IMG/VR virus record: IMGVR_UViG_3300036766_000094
Location: 1 to 53,162 of that record
From: a virus
Strand: one strand, 5' to 3'
Length of the DNA stretch: 53,162 bases
The notes beneath the pieces are model-generated. The model saw only the letters and a list, made by a program, of their open reading frames with translations, ran no database searches and was not told the DNA's origin. The translations under genes and the position numbers were made by a program. This document shows, one piece after another, positions 38,234 through 48,400 of the stretch. Every line of letters begins with the position of its first letter. Within the stretch, counting starts at the first letter, position 1.

Positions 38234-38787
38234 TGGACCCAAGAAATGTAATTCCAGATCAATCTGTTATTGACACGTTAGTTGGTCCGACGCATACAGC
38301 TGATGTAGTTGTTACTGCCGACGCTGATAATAGTCCATTTAGCGTTCCTGTTACATTAGACATTTCTGTACATATATTGGTATTGTCTGAAAGCGCTTTA
38401 ACATTTGATGCCGAACGTGACAGAGCTGGAACGCCCATTAATCAGTTAATCAATTTGACTAAGAGTACTTTATCTCCTACTCAAATTGCCAGTTTAGTTG
38501 CTGCGATTGTTTATAATGATGCTGTTGTTAATTGGTTAACAGCGGTTTTAGATACTACTACAACCCCAGCAATTTTAACTGTAAATGCAGACGCGGCTTC
38601 TTTATTTTTAGAACCAGTTACATTAACAGCAACAATTCACATTACGTCTGATGCTTTAGAAGCAACGATTAATGTAAGTTTAATCATTAATAAGTTCTAT
38701 AATGATGTAACTCCAATTAATCCTAGCTTTGCCAACGATGTAACTCCAATTAGTCCATCATACGCAAGCGAACCAGCCGCGATATGA
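38233..38787 (+). CDS. 184-residue beta-rich tail protein
   Basis: Strand-rich, with tandem Ig-like patterns (PVTLDISVHILVLSESALTF, PVTLTATIHITSDALEATIN). The end has two copies of a short repeat (NDVTPINPSFA, NDVTPISPSYA). Overlaps both neighbours. Probably a fibre-associated domain; no family recognised. Confidence 0.55.
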   Translation: MDPRNVIPDQSVIDTLVGPTHTADVVVTADADNSPFSVPVTLDISVHILVLSESALTFDAERDRAGTPINQLINLTKSTLSPTQIASLVAAIVYNDAVVNWLTAVLDTTTTPAILTVNADAASLFLEPVTLTATIHITSDALEATINVSLIINKFYNDVTPINPSFANDVTPISPSYASEPAAI

Positions 38788-40076
38788 TAACACGTATTGA
38801 TACACAAGAACGAATCATAGACGCGACAGAAGGTCGCAATGTATTAGAGCGTAGAGTATTTGCGCAATTGTCTAGCGGTCCGACACCAAGCGTATTGAAT
38901 AATGAATATTTTAGTTGTAGTGGAAGCGTAATTACAATTACCAATTTCACAAAAGGCCAAGACGGACAAAAGTTACACATATTTGGTGATGGTAAAACTA
39001 GTATTGCTAATAACGAATTCATACATACTAGTTCGGGAAGCACAGAATTATTGGCAAATAATGTATTCTATGTATTTGTTCAGCACAACGACAAATGGTA
39101 TTCTCAAATTTCATCTGGAAGTACACCTGGTTCATCTGATAGTGGAATCAATATAACCGAATTAGTAAACCAACAAATTGTAATTTACAATCAACCTAAC
39201 AATAGATTGGTTTCATTAACTCCATCTGTTGCTGGTCAAGTTATAGTATCAGATGGAACTAATCCAAATTGGGATTTCGTTACATTAATTACTGGTGTTG
39301 GAGTTATAACTGTAGGAACTTGGACAGCCAATGTTATATCAACTACGTATACTCAAGCTCAAGTTATTAGCGTTGCTGGAACAACTGACAGAATCTCCGT
39401 TGGTGGTACTAGTACTGCTCCTATTATTGATATCTCTACCAATTATGTGGGCCAAACGTCAATCACGACGTTAGGGACTATAACAACTGGATCATTCCCC
39501 TGGGCAAATTTAAGTGGTGTTCCAAGTACATTTCCACCAACAAATCATGATTTAGTTAGTTCAACACATACAGCAAGCGGATTGACAACTGGTTATTTCT
39601 TGAAGTCTCTTTCTGCTACGACATTTGGGTTCGCGGCACATGGGTTGAGTTATGGCGACGTGGGAGCGGCAGCAGCGAGCCATACACATGCGGCGAGTCA
39701 GATTACAGTGGGGACGTTCGGCGGTTCTGGCTCGGCAGTATTTCCAGATCAGGTTCACGCAAGCTCACTGTTTGCAAAGCAAGCGTCCCCCACTCAATTG
39801 TGGCTCGGCTACGACGACAGCAACTATTTCAGTATTAGCATTTCGGCTGCAGGACTTGCAAGCTTCCAGACCGTTGGCGGCGGTAGTGAGGGACCAGGTT
39901 GCAAGTTTCTTGAGTCTATAGACGTTGCATTTGGTAAGGTCTACAAGGTGAACACAGTCCAGGTCCTCGGCGCCCAGGGCGCGGCGGTGGCGGACGCAAC
40001 GGACGCAGCTAGTGTCATCACGCAATTGAATCTTTTACTTGCGCGGGCTCGTACACACGGGTTTATCGCTACATGA
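38784..40076 (+). CDS. Tail fibre protein with acquired tip
   Basis: 430 residues. The N-terminal part is strand-rich with ISSGSTPGSSDSGINITELV and SVAGQVIVSDGTNPNWDFVT repeats typical of fibre shafts. The C-terminal part (from about 39600) has SYGDVGAAAASHTHAASQIT (the His-rich H-x-H collar motif of metal-binding fibre tips) and YKVNTVQVLGAQGAAVADAT, a common fibre end. The DNA turns GC-rich there, evidence for exchange of the receptor-binding tip. Confidence 0.7.
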   Translation: MITRIDTQERIIDATEGRNVLERRVFAQLSSGPTPSVLNNEYFSCSGSVITITNFTKGQDGQKLHIFGDGKTSIANNEFIHTSSGSTELLANNVFYVFVQHNDKWYSQISSGSTPGSSDSGINITELVNQQIVIYNQPNNRLVSLTPSVAGQVIVSDGTNPNWDFVTLITGVGVITVGTWTANVISTTYTQAQVISVAGTTDRISVGGTSTAPIIDISTNYVGQTSITTLGTITTGSFPWANLSGVPSTFPPTNHDLVSSTHTASGLTTGYFLKSLSATTFGFAAHGLSYGDVGAAAASHTHAASQITVGTFGGSGSAVFPDQVHASSLFAKQASPTQLWLGYDDSNYFSISISAAGLASFQTVGGGSEGPGCKFLESIDVAFGKVYKVNTVQVLGAQGAAVADATDAASVITQLNLLLARARTHGFIAT

Positions 40077-40148
40077 TTCATAATATAAATTAGCCGCAGT
40101 ATGAACAAACGTTTAGCCCATCTTAAGAAGAAATGGAGAATCCATATT

Positions 40149-40541
40149 ATGCGTCCGTTAGTTTTCGATATCGAGCAAAAAGACCATGAAATGATTCATT
40201 TACGTTTAGTTCAAGCATGTAATTACGGGCCAAATCAGTCTGGTTCTTATGAAAAGCAAGAACGAACCGTAAAGTTACAAGATTTGTTAGAATCAATTGG
40301 TATCAAATTCATGACTGAAGCTATCAGACCTAATGGTAGCATTGGATTAGTAGAAGCAATTAAATTGAATGTAGGCATTCATAAGTTAGAGTTACATCCT
40401 GAGAATTTGTTTGATACATTGAAGGAGCATTGGAAAGCATTTGCAGAATCAGGTTCCGTACCAGCTAGAGATTCATTGAAAGTAAGAGATTATTTAGCTA
40501 ATATACCTTCAATCGAGTTGGAGAATAAAGATGCCACTTAA
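40149..40541 (+). CDS. 130-residue hypothetical protein
   Basis: Start at 40149 ([11 protein letters not shown]) is chosen because of GGAG upstream; an earlier ATG at 40101 is possible. It has [20 protein letters not shown] and a helical [15 protein letters not shown]. No family recognised. It overlaps the small Lys-rich gene at its end. Confidence 0.55.
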   Translation: MRPLVFDIEQKDHEMIHLRLVQACNYGPNQSGSYEKQERTVKLQDLLESIGIKFMTEAIRPNGSIGLVEAIKLNVGIHKLELHPENLFDTLKEHWKAFAESGSVPARDSLKVRDYLANIPSIELENKDAT

Positions 40542-40674
40542 GAAAGGTTCTTCCAAAAAGACCATTAGTGAAAACATTAGAACAGAAATGCACTCTGGAA
40601 AGCCTCAAAAACAAGCGATTGCTATAGCTGTGTCTAAAGCTGGAATGAGCAAGAAGTACAAGAAAGGTATGTAA
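40531..40674 (+). CDS. 47-residue basic protein (DUF6496-like)
   Basis: Short ORF, ATG at 40531 after GGAGAATAAAG, TAA at 40672. The product [20 protein letters not shown] ... [20 protein letters not shown] matches a very common small phage protein family (M-P-L-x-x-G-x-S-x-K-x-x-S-x-N-I ... GxPxxQAIAIA). The function of the family is unknown; it sits among tail genes. Confidence 0.8.
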   Translation: MPLKKGSSKKTISENIRTEMHSGKPQKQAIAIAVSKAGMSKKYKKGM

Positions 40675-40676
40675 CA

Positions 40677-41276
40677 ATGTCTTACTCATTCTCTATTGAT
40701 GAAGCAGTTCCAAGTACAAGTAACAATGCTAACTTGTTAGGTCAGTACATTACTGATCTCAAGAAGGCTATTCATGAGCGAATGAATACGCTTGTTGTTG
40801 ATTGGACAGCAGACCCAATTGCTCTTAAGTCAGACTTAAGCGGAGCACAAACAGGACGCAAGGTCTTTATTAATTATGGAGACGTGAATCCAGCGTCAGA
40901 TTCTGATAACTGTGAGTATCATCCTGACGGTTGGTTCAAGATGATAACTCCAAATAGCTCAAGTCAATGTCCAATTAGATTGCCGGTAGGCGCTACAATA
41001 ACTAAATTCCGTGTTCTCCATCAGAATATTAGTGGTGGAGCTTACATGGTATTTAGATTGAAAAAGAAGACATTTGCATTACCTACTATCACCACAGAAA
41101 TAAAAGTAATTACTATGACTTCTAGTACAGCGGATGCGATTGGTGATAGCGGAACAATGTCTCATACAGTTGATGAATCTGTATATTATATTGTAAATGA
41201 ACCAGTAAGCGGTGCATATAAGATTTTCGGTTATGAATTTACTATAGATATTCCTGGTATTGGTTCAATGGTATAA
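40677..41276 (+). CDS. 199-residue tail-associated protein
   Basis: N-terminal helical FSIDEAVPSTSNNANLLGQY and FMDxLKKAIHERMN-like start, then a beta-rich domain (IRLPVGATITKFRVLHQNIS). Located directly before the tail-hub gene. No family recognised; by position probably part of the tail or a fibre attachment. Confidence 0.55.
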   Translation: MSYSFSIDEAVPSTSNNANLLGQYITDLKKAIHERMNTLVVDWTADPIALKSDLSGAQTGRKVFINYGDVNPASDSDNCEYHPDGWFKMITPNSSSQCPIRLPVGATITKFRVLHQNISGGAYMVFRLKKKTFALPTITTEIKVITMTSSTADAIGDSGTMSHTVDESVYYIVNEPVSGAYKIFGYEFTIDIPGIGSMV

Positions 41277-41278
41277 TA

Positions 41279-42910
41279 ATGGCGAAACTTAATAGCGTAA
41301 TTAGAGCGATTTCGCTTCCACGTAGGCCGCCGCCAACAGACAATGAGTCTAGCATAAATCTTGCTACTCAACGTCTAAATGGTGGTATGATTACGTCTAT
41401 TGACCCTTCTGATTTACCAGATGAAGCTTGTGTCCGATTAGTCAATGGCCGCGTTCGTTATGATAGGTCGTCAAGGCGAAATGGATTCTTAGTTTTAGCT
41501 GTTAATGAGCCTAATTCTGGCGAAATACGAAAGCTAATATTATCTAGAGTGTTTTTTGGTAAGTCAGTATTGCTGCGTGTAACTCAAACAAGCATTCACA
41601 AATTAGGAATTGCTTCTTGGATTGCAATTTCAGGTACTCCAAATCCAATTGGTAAGTACATAGACAGCGCAACAGTATTCAATAGGATTATTATTGCAGA
41701 TGGTACGAACAAGCTTATTTATATCTATAATGGTGCTGTTGAGTCTGCACCAGAAGCACCAATTGCTAAGTTCGTTACAGGTTTCTATAATCGAGTAGTC
41801 TCTGCTCACAGAGTAGATGCTTCCGATGGGTCCATTACTGTTTATTGGAGCGCGGAATTTGAACCTGGAGACCCTGTTCCATTAAAGACGTGGAATCTCA
41901 GTACAAACATTGGTGCTGGTTATGAACCATTAATTGATTCTCCTGGTGATGTTGGAGACCAAATTACTGGAATTAGAGGATTTGCTAATATATTGGTAAT
42001 TCCGCGAGAGAAGTCTATATGGTTAGCTAACAAGCAAGCTTCTAATACTGCACCATTCAGATTTTATAATGCATTACCAGGAACAGGTTGCGACTGTTCT
42101 AATGCTATTGAGATTTCTCGTGATGGTATGATCTTTGCAGATACGCGTACTAAGACTATGTATGTACTGAATCCCGCTGGAGGTATGGATAGATTTAGTG
42201 TCAATGTTGAAACTGATTTGTTTGCTAAGTTAGGTAAGTCAATAGATGCTCGTGATGCGTATGCAAGTTTCGATGCGTTTCGTAACGAGTATCACTTTCA
42301 CATTCCTGATGGTTCCACAAGTCGCAATTGGGTTTTTAACTTTGACACTAAGGCTTTTAGCTACGATGAATCTGCATTGATACAGACGTTAACATCTAGA
42401 CTTTGTACCGACAAACCGTTAGTAATTGGAACTACAATTGGAGAGCTAACTGGAACGATTGGCTATTTGACTGGAACTATTGGAGGTTTAGACGATCCTC
42501 GTAGTGATGCAGCTACGATTTATGTTGGTGATAGTGCTGGTAATATTTATATAGATGATGATTCGTATGATGACGACGATGGTGATGCCTACAATTTCAT
42601 CTACGAAACTAAAGATTTTACAGCTCAACCTGATTATGATATTGACGTACGCAAGTTATTAGTAGAATCTAATGTGGATTTAGCTGCATCAATGAAATTA
42701 GAATGGTCATCTGATAGTGGTTCTAACTGGAATCTTTATCGCGATTGGTTTACAGTAAATGCTGCACAATCTAAAATCACAGTAGCTCTTAGAAATATAC
42801 ATGGTCGTAGAATAAGAATACGAATCACAGTACGTTCTGGAAGATTAGCACTTCTTAAGTTGAACTTAGATGCGCTCCGTGGAGGATTGCAAAGTGACAA
42901 TTCAGCTTAG
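41279..42910 (+). CDS. Tail hub/stabilisation protein (P22 gp10-like)
   Basis: 543 residues. LNGGMITSIDPSDLPDEACVRLVNG is the characteristic start of podoviral tail stabilisation proteins, followed by a beta-propeller-like middle (IDSATVFNRIIIADGTNKLI, NILVIPREKSIWLANKQ, MIFADTRTKTMYVL). Such proteins plug and stabilise the portal-tail channel. One CDC motif (GTGCDCSN) is seen. Assignment is by pattern and order. Confidence 0.7.
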   Translation: MAKLNSVIRAISLPRRPPPTDNESSINLATQRLNGGMITSIDPSDLPDEACVRLVNGRVRYDRSSRRNGFLVLAVNEPNSGEIRKLILSRVFFGKSVLLRVTQTSIHKLGIASWIAISGTPNPIGKYIDSATVFNRIIIADGTNKLIYIYNGAVESAPEAPIAKFVTGFYNRVVSAHRVDASDGSITVYWSAEFEPGDPVPLKTWNLSTNIGAGYEPLIDSPGDVGDQITGIRGFANILVIPREKSIWLANKQASNTAPFRFYNALPGTGCDCSNAIEISRDGMIFADTRTKTMYVLNPAGGMDRFSVNVETDLFAKLGKSIDARDAYASFDAFRNEYHFHIPDGSTSRNWVFNFDTKAFSYDESALIQTLTSRLCTDKPLVIGTTIGELTGTIGYLTGTIGGLDDPRSDAATIYVGDSAGNIYIDDDSYDDDDGDAYNFIYETKDFTAQPDYDIDVRKLLVESNVDLAASMKLEWSSDSGSNWNLYRDWFTVNAAQSKITVALRNIHGRRIRIRITVRSGRLALLKLNLDALRGGLQSDNSA

Positions 42911-43490
42911 TGAACCAGTTGTTAGTGCAATTTGTGAAGAGCCAGCAGGCAAGATTGAACGTCATGTTTATTTCATGCCTTTGTCTGTCGAGAATCTAAA
43001 AACTCTTTGGGAAAAGTCTAGACATTTTCATAACATATTTGGACAAGAAGTTGAAGGAGACTTTCAGAAATTTGCATCAATTCTTATGAATGGCGATGGC
43101 GTTAAAGATATATCTGCTACTGGATTATTTTGGGTCATAGATGATTTCGTTGGTGTGTTTTACATGACTCGAATTATTCCAAATGTAGACGCGCTAGTTC
43201 ATTATATATTCTTCGACAAGCGTCATCGTGGACGTGAACATTTGATTATGGAGATGATTAGGTTTGGATTCACTAAGTTTGGATTCAATAGGATTAGTGC
43301 AGAGCTACCATCATATGCTAGTCCTAATGCGGCTATCTTATTAGAAAAACATCTAGGCTTTGTTCGTGAAGGTAGGAAGCGCGGAGCTTCACAGAACAAA
43401 CAAGGATGGCAGGATGTTATTCTCTATGGAATGCTTAAGTCTGAAGCGTTTGCCACGAAAGTAGACAAATCAAATGGGAGCGAGATATAG
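42894..43490 (+). CDS. GNAT-family acetyltransferase
   Basis: 198 residues; the GTG at 42894 has GGAGG 8 bases upstream and is preferred to the ATG at 42870. FVGVFYMTRIIPNVDALVHYI, FFDKRHRGREHLIMEMIRFG (the acetyl-CoA-binding motif A) and NRISAELPSYASPNAAILLE then KHLGFVREGRKRGA are the core of RimJ/RimL-like N-acetyltransferases. It is located among tail genes; it may modify a virion or host protein. Confidence 0.85.
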   Translation: MTIQLSEPVVSAICEEPAGKIERHVYFMPLSVENLKTLWEKSRHFHNIFGQEVEGDFQKFASILMNGDGVKDISATGLFWVIDDFVGVFYMTRIIPNVDALVHYIFFDKRHRGREHLIMEMIRFGFTKFGFNRISAELPSYASPNAAILLEKHLGFVREGRKRGASQNKQGWQDVILYGMLKSEAFATKVDKSNGSEI

Positions 43491-44184
43491 GGAAGTTGGT
43501 GGTGGTCCGGCAACTGGAGTAGCGGATAGCTGGGCCAATACGTTGCAATCTATGATGGGTGGTGGTTCGACTCCAAGCACCCAAATGAACAATGCTCCAA
43601 ATGCAATGGCTAGAATAATGCAGGAAATATTAAGCCCCGGAGCAGGAGCTATTGGGGGTAATTTTGCATCTCAGATTGAAAGAGGAATTGGTAGAGAACG
43701 TGGTGCATTAACTTCAAGATTCTCCTCAATGAATGGTGGTTATGGAAGTGGAGCTGGTCAAGCTTTAGCACAATTTGGTGCCGAAGTTGCAGATAGAGTT
43801 CCAATGGACATTGCTAATTTGCAAATGGGTACTATTCAACAATTGATGCAAGCAATTGGTCAGTTTTCTCAAAGAGGTGTAAGTCAAAGAAGTACAGTTG
43901 CTGAACCGAATCCTTGGCTACAAGGATTACAAGCATTTGGTGATGTGGCTAAAACTGTTGGTCCGATGATTGCTGGTGCTCCTCCGATGCCTTCTGGTAG
44001 CAATACAAGCCCTGGAAGTTCAACAAGTGGTATTGTATCACCGTTAGGTGTAAATGATACATCACCAATGATGTCTGGCTATAGTGGATTTAGCGGTGGG
44101 CGTGGTGGAGTTCCTTATTTTAACTTGCCGCGTTTGAATTCTCAAAATGCTACTGCCTTCTATATGGGTGGAGGGCGTAACTAA
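43474..44184 (+). CDS. Gly/Ser-rich internal virion protein (probable)
   Basis: 236 residues, low complexity at both ends (SMMGGGSTPSTQMNN; GSNTSPGSSTSGIVSP), with a helical middle (ASQIERGIGRERGALTSRFS). First of three proteins before the convergent end that resemble the inner-core/ejection set of podoviruses. ATG overlaps the acetyltransferase end. Confidence 0.6.
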   Translation: MGARYREVGGGPATGVADSWANTLQSMMGGGSTPSTQMNNAPNAMARIMQEILSPGAGAIGGNFASQIERGIGRERGALTSRFSSMNGGYGSGAGQALAQFGAEVADRVPMDIANLQMGTIQQLMQAIGQFSQRGVSQRSTVAEPNPWLQGLQAFGDVAKTVGPMIAGAPPMPSGSNTSPGSSTSGIVSPLGVNDTSPMMSGYSGFSGGRGGVPYFNLPRLNSQNATAFYMGGGRN

Positions 44185-45371
44185 TGGGCGTCTCGATAAT
44201 GCCTAATTGGGGCGAACAGTTAGGTGGAGCATTATCTAATATTGCTAAGGGTGTCCAAAGTATTACTGACCCTGAATTTGAGTTTAGGCGTCAGTTAGAG
44301 CATGAGATGATTACAAATCCAGAGTTAGTACAACATTTAGCAGACCTTGAGTTTCAATCCCCAGGCGCTGTTACTAAGAATTTACGTGCAATGTTGACTC
44401 CAGGTTCTAGCGGTTTAGTTACAGCCGCAGCGCCTAGTATGAATGCTAGAATCGCTGATATGATGAGACGAAATACAGATTTGTTTGTTCAAGACCCAAC
44501 CCTTATGCGTGACATTGTTAGTAGATTGGGTACTGGACAAACTACTAGTCAAAGAGCACAAACCGCTGCTGATGCTTCGATTAGAACGACACAAGCAGGA
44601 GCAGTACGAGATTATGCAACGCAAGCACCCCCAACTGAAATAAAGCAACACGGTGAGAATCTTTTAGACCCGACAGGGGCTAATATTGAAGGACGCTTTC
44701 GTACAGCACAACTGAGATTACAGTATGCTCAAACTCCTGCTGAGAAGATGGCAGCTAGAATGGAATATGCACGTTATGCTGCACAATTAGGGTTAGGTAA
44801 TTCTATGGCTTTATTAGACGCTAGATTCCAAGAAGAAGCTCAAAGAGCTAGACCAGAATGGATTAATGCTCTACGTGGAGCGCAAAGAGATGTATCAACT
44901 GGAATCACACGTTACAATGCTAATCCTAATGACGCGGATTTAGCCATTTTGACTAGTCAAGTTCAATCATTGCGGGATTATTATAGAGTGTTAGGCGAAA
45001 CTCCGCCTGATATTAATATTGGAACAGGTCGTGGTTCGTTAGGTATTGGGCGACGCAGAGTTACATTAGTCAATGCTTCTGGAGAAGAAGTAGACCCGAT
45101 GTCTATTAATATTCCAGCTATTACACAAACGGCTCCTACTGGCTCTAATAGACCAAACAGACCGAATAGACCAGCTAGACCAAATCAACCGGCTGCAACG
45201 AATCAACAAGATGCAGCTTTACGTGGAAGAATGCAGGTACAGGCTGCGGCATTGAGAGCTGATTCCCGCATTACAGACGCGAGTTTACAAGCCGCTGGCT
45301 GGAGTACCGACCAAATTGTACAGTTGCGTCATTTAGCTCGAACTCAACCGAATCGCCGTTCGAGACAGTAG
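44184..45371 (+). CDS. Internal virion protein (ejection complex, probable)
   Basis: 395 residues, helical and Ala/Gln/Arg-rich (RTAQLRLQYAQTPAEKMAAR, QVQSLRDYYRVLGETPPDIN), ending in a Pro/Asn/Arg-rich linker (RPNRPNRPARPNQPAA) and a C-terminal helical domain. ATG overlaps the previous stop. Typical of proteins carried in the capsid and ejected with DNA. No enzymatic motif seen. Confidence 0.6.
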   Translation: MGVSIMPNWGEQLGGALSNIAKGVQSITDPEFEFRRQLEHEMITNPELVQHLADLEFQSPGAVTKNLRAMLTPGSSGLVTAAAPSMNARIADMMRRNTDLFVQDPTLMRDIVSRLGTGQTTSQRAQTAADASIRTTQAGAVRDYATQAPPTEIKQHGENLLDPTGANIEGRFRTAQLRLQYAQTPAEKMAARMEYARYAAQLGLGNSMALLDARFQEEAQRARPEWINALRGAQRDVSTGITRYNANPNDADLAILTSQVQSLRDYYRVLGETPPDINIGTGRGSLGIGRRRVTLVNASGEEVDPMSINIPAITQTAPTGSNRPNRPNRPARPNQPAATNQQDAALRGRMQVQAAALRADSRITDASLQAAGWSTDQIVQLRHLARTQPNRRSRQ

Positions 45372-45441
45372 AACAACATCCGGGTTGGCTTAATAAAAGA
45401 ATGCCTGCTTTACGACGTGTAATTTCCGAAATTGCGGCCCA

Positions 45442-48400
45442 ATGACACTTCCTCGAATAGTAACATCGCCTACAGAACAAACAGAACAAGATGGCCTGCT
45501 ACCAAGAATAGTTACTGGACATACTACTCCAGATATTCCTGCTCGTCCGCCTCGTCCGCCTGTAGAACCAATTCGCGGCGGAGGGTCTAGGAATTTTGAA
45601 GCGGTTACTGGAACTCACGAAGATGTGACTCCAGAAGAACGTGCTGTCCAACTACGTATTGCAAGACAAATTCCTAGTTATGTTGTTGGAGCCGCTAGAA
45701 TTTTCCCAGCAATTGCTCTTCAACAACTTAACCATCAAATGCTAGCTGGCGCTTATGTTGCTTTCAATAGTCCAGAGTTAATTTATAAAGTTGTATTTGG
45801 TGTACCTTCTGCTGAACAATTACAAGCTCGTAGAGCTGAACTTATAGCTAGTCCGGATTTGATGAGTCGTGAAATACATAGACAATCTTCTACTAGATTA
45901 CAAACAGTTGCGTTATCTAAAGGGGCTGTAACATACGTTCCTGCAACGGCTCAAGATGTAATAAGCGGGTTGGATGCTCAAATAGCCGAACAACACAATG
46001 TTGAATTATCTGCTTCTGCTGAAGACAGGCGTGGCGTAGATGTCTTAAATAGAGTATTACAAAATCGTCCAACAACTTCACGATTACGTGCTGCCACTAA
46101 CCTAGCACGAGAAGTTGGTTCATTTGCTGGACCGCAAGCTCTTTATTTATTTGGGGCTAGAGTAGCTAATGACTTTCGTAATGCTATTAAAATGAGCAAC
46201 GACCCAAATGCAACTGTCGAAGAAACTGCTGATACATTTCATCAAGCAGCACAAGGTACAATTATTCTAGGCGCTTTGGGTGGAGCAGTTAGAACTAGAA
46301 TCAACAGAGCTAGAGGACTTACAGAACAAATTGAAGCCGCACGAATTCCTGGAAATGAAGCAGAAGTTAGTAATATGATTGGTGTCCGTTTAAGTCAAAT
46401 TAGACAAAGCGAAGGATTAGTTGAAACTCCTGTCGCTCAAGCTGAATTAAATCTACCAAGAGCTAACCTTGCGGCTACGTTAATTCGCGCTCATACTGAA
46501 TTAAGGCCAGATGGGCTTACTGTAATTCCTGGTGTTGATAATCCATTAAGCGCATTACGTTTCATGCCAGTAGAAGCTCGTCCAGCATTTAATGAGACGA
46601 TGGCTTATCATAAGAAAAGTCGCACTTTGTATATGTTTGGGCCGCAGAATCCTAATAATACAGCCGCGATTAGAACTCAGATAGCACAAGATGGATTTTA
46701 CACAGGACAAAGAATATCTTATGAAGGTGCTGATTATGTTTATGTTGGGCGTTTAACTAGAAAGACTGCTAGGATTGCAACACGTTACGACAATCCAATT
46801 ACTCCTGTTGGAGAAGCTCAATTACCTGAGCAAGCACTTCCTGAAGTATCTGGAAGACCAATTCCTGGGACGGTTGTTGGTGAGGTTACACCAATTGAAC
46901 CAATTGTTACTCCGCCTCCTGGAATTCCAGAACAACGTACAGTAAACTTGTCAGACATACGTATAACGAACACAAGTGAAAATCTACGTCTAGACCGAGT
47001 GACTCAAGACGCGGCATTCAATCTGTACAAGCAATGGAAATCACAACAACCAGAAGGAATGGGTGATAGGGAGATTAATGCATTAGTAGATTTGTTAGCC
47101 AATACTTTAGGAATTCCAAAAACTCAAGTTCCAGCTTTACGTCATTTCATAGTTGGAAGGGAAGCCACTGAATTAGAACACATGACTCCAGAAGAAGATA
47201 GAGCTTGGATTGAAAATTTCAATAATACTCGCGGTGGGGATTTGGGTGAATCTGGTACTTCTGTAACACGTGAAATTATTAATCCGTCAGGTTTAAGGGG
47301 TCAAGCCGCGATTGATTATCGTACATTAGAACGTGTCAAAGAAATGACACAATTTGAAGCTGAACAATTAAAAGGTACTAAGGTTGTTGACGAGTCCGGT
47401 AAGCCTTTAGTTGTTTATCATGGAACTCCAGAAGTTCGTGAGCAACCATTAGGTCATCCTTCATTAGCGTTTGACCCAACTAAAACTGGCCCTAATAATT
47501 TGTTTGGGCAAGGGGCTGGTTATTTTACAGAAAATCCTAGAGTTGCGGGTGGTGAAGGTGAAAATATAGAATCTGTAGGTTATGCTACTCCGAAAGTGAC
47601 AATCAGCGATAAATATAATGAGAGTTTAATTGGTTTACATTTGGCTGAAGACCTTGTTGATAATACAGGAAGTTTCTATCGCAATCATAAAGTTGGTGAA
47701 TATATCACGTACAATATGTTAAGCGATGCTGATATGCTTGGTTATGATGTTATAAAGACTGTTGAGCAAGGAACTAGAAATATATATCTTAATATGGCTG
47801 GTTCTCAAGTAATCCCAGTTCGTCTTGATATTAGAAATCCGTTTGACATTGAAAGTGATATGAGCTTAACAGAAATTACAAGAATTATGAGAATTGCTCA
47901 GCAAATGTTTACTGCTCAAAATGTACATGACCGTTTAATATATACACTCAATTTATTCCGAAGTAACAAGGCTGAAGATGCTAGCATAGATTTGACAGGT
48001 GAACTTGTATGGAATTCGATTGCGGATGCAGTAGAAATCGAAGGTCGGTATCCAGGAGCTACAAACAAAATTCTTCGAGCTGCCGGCTATGATGGCATCA
48101 CACATATAGGAGGTGTTGGTAAAGTAGAACACCGCGTTTGGATTCCATTTGACCAATCTCAAATTCATTCTGCTTGGAGTCCAGACGTAAGCAAAATTGA
48201 AACGTCACAACGTGACATATTGGAATTTGAAACACTTAAGAATAGTGCGCTTTCAAATGGTCTAGCTGTAACTCAAGTTGGAATTGGTTATGAAATACGG
48301 TCCGGAGATAATGGTGCTTTGTTACATAGAATAGAAACTAATGACCCGAATCAAGTAAGAAGCTTTATCAATAGCGTTAGTCAAGCTAAAGGTGAAGAAT

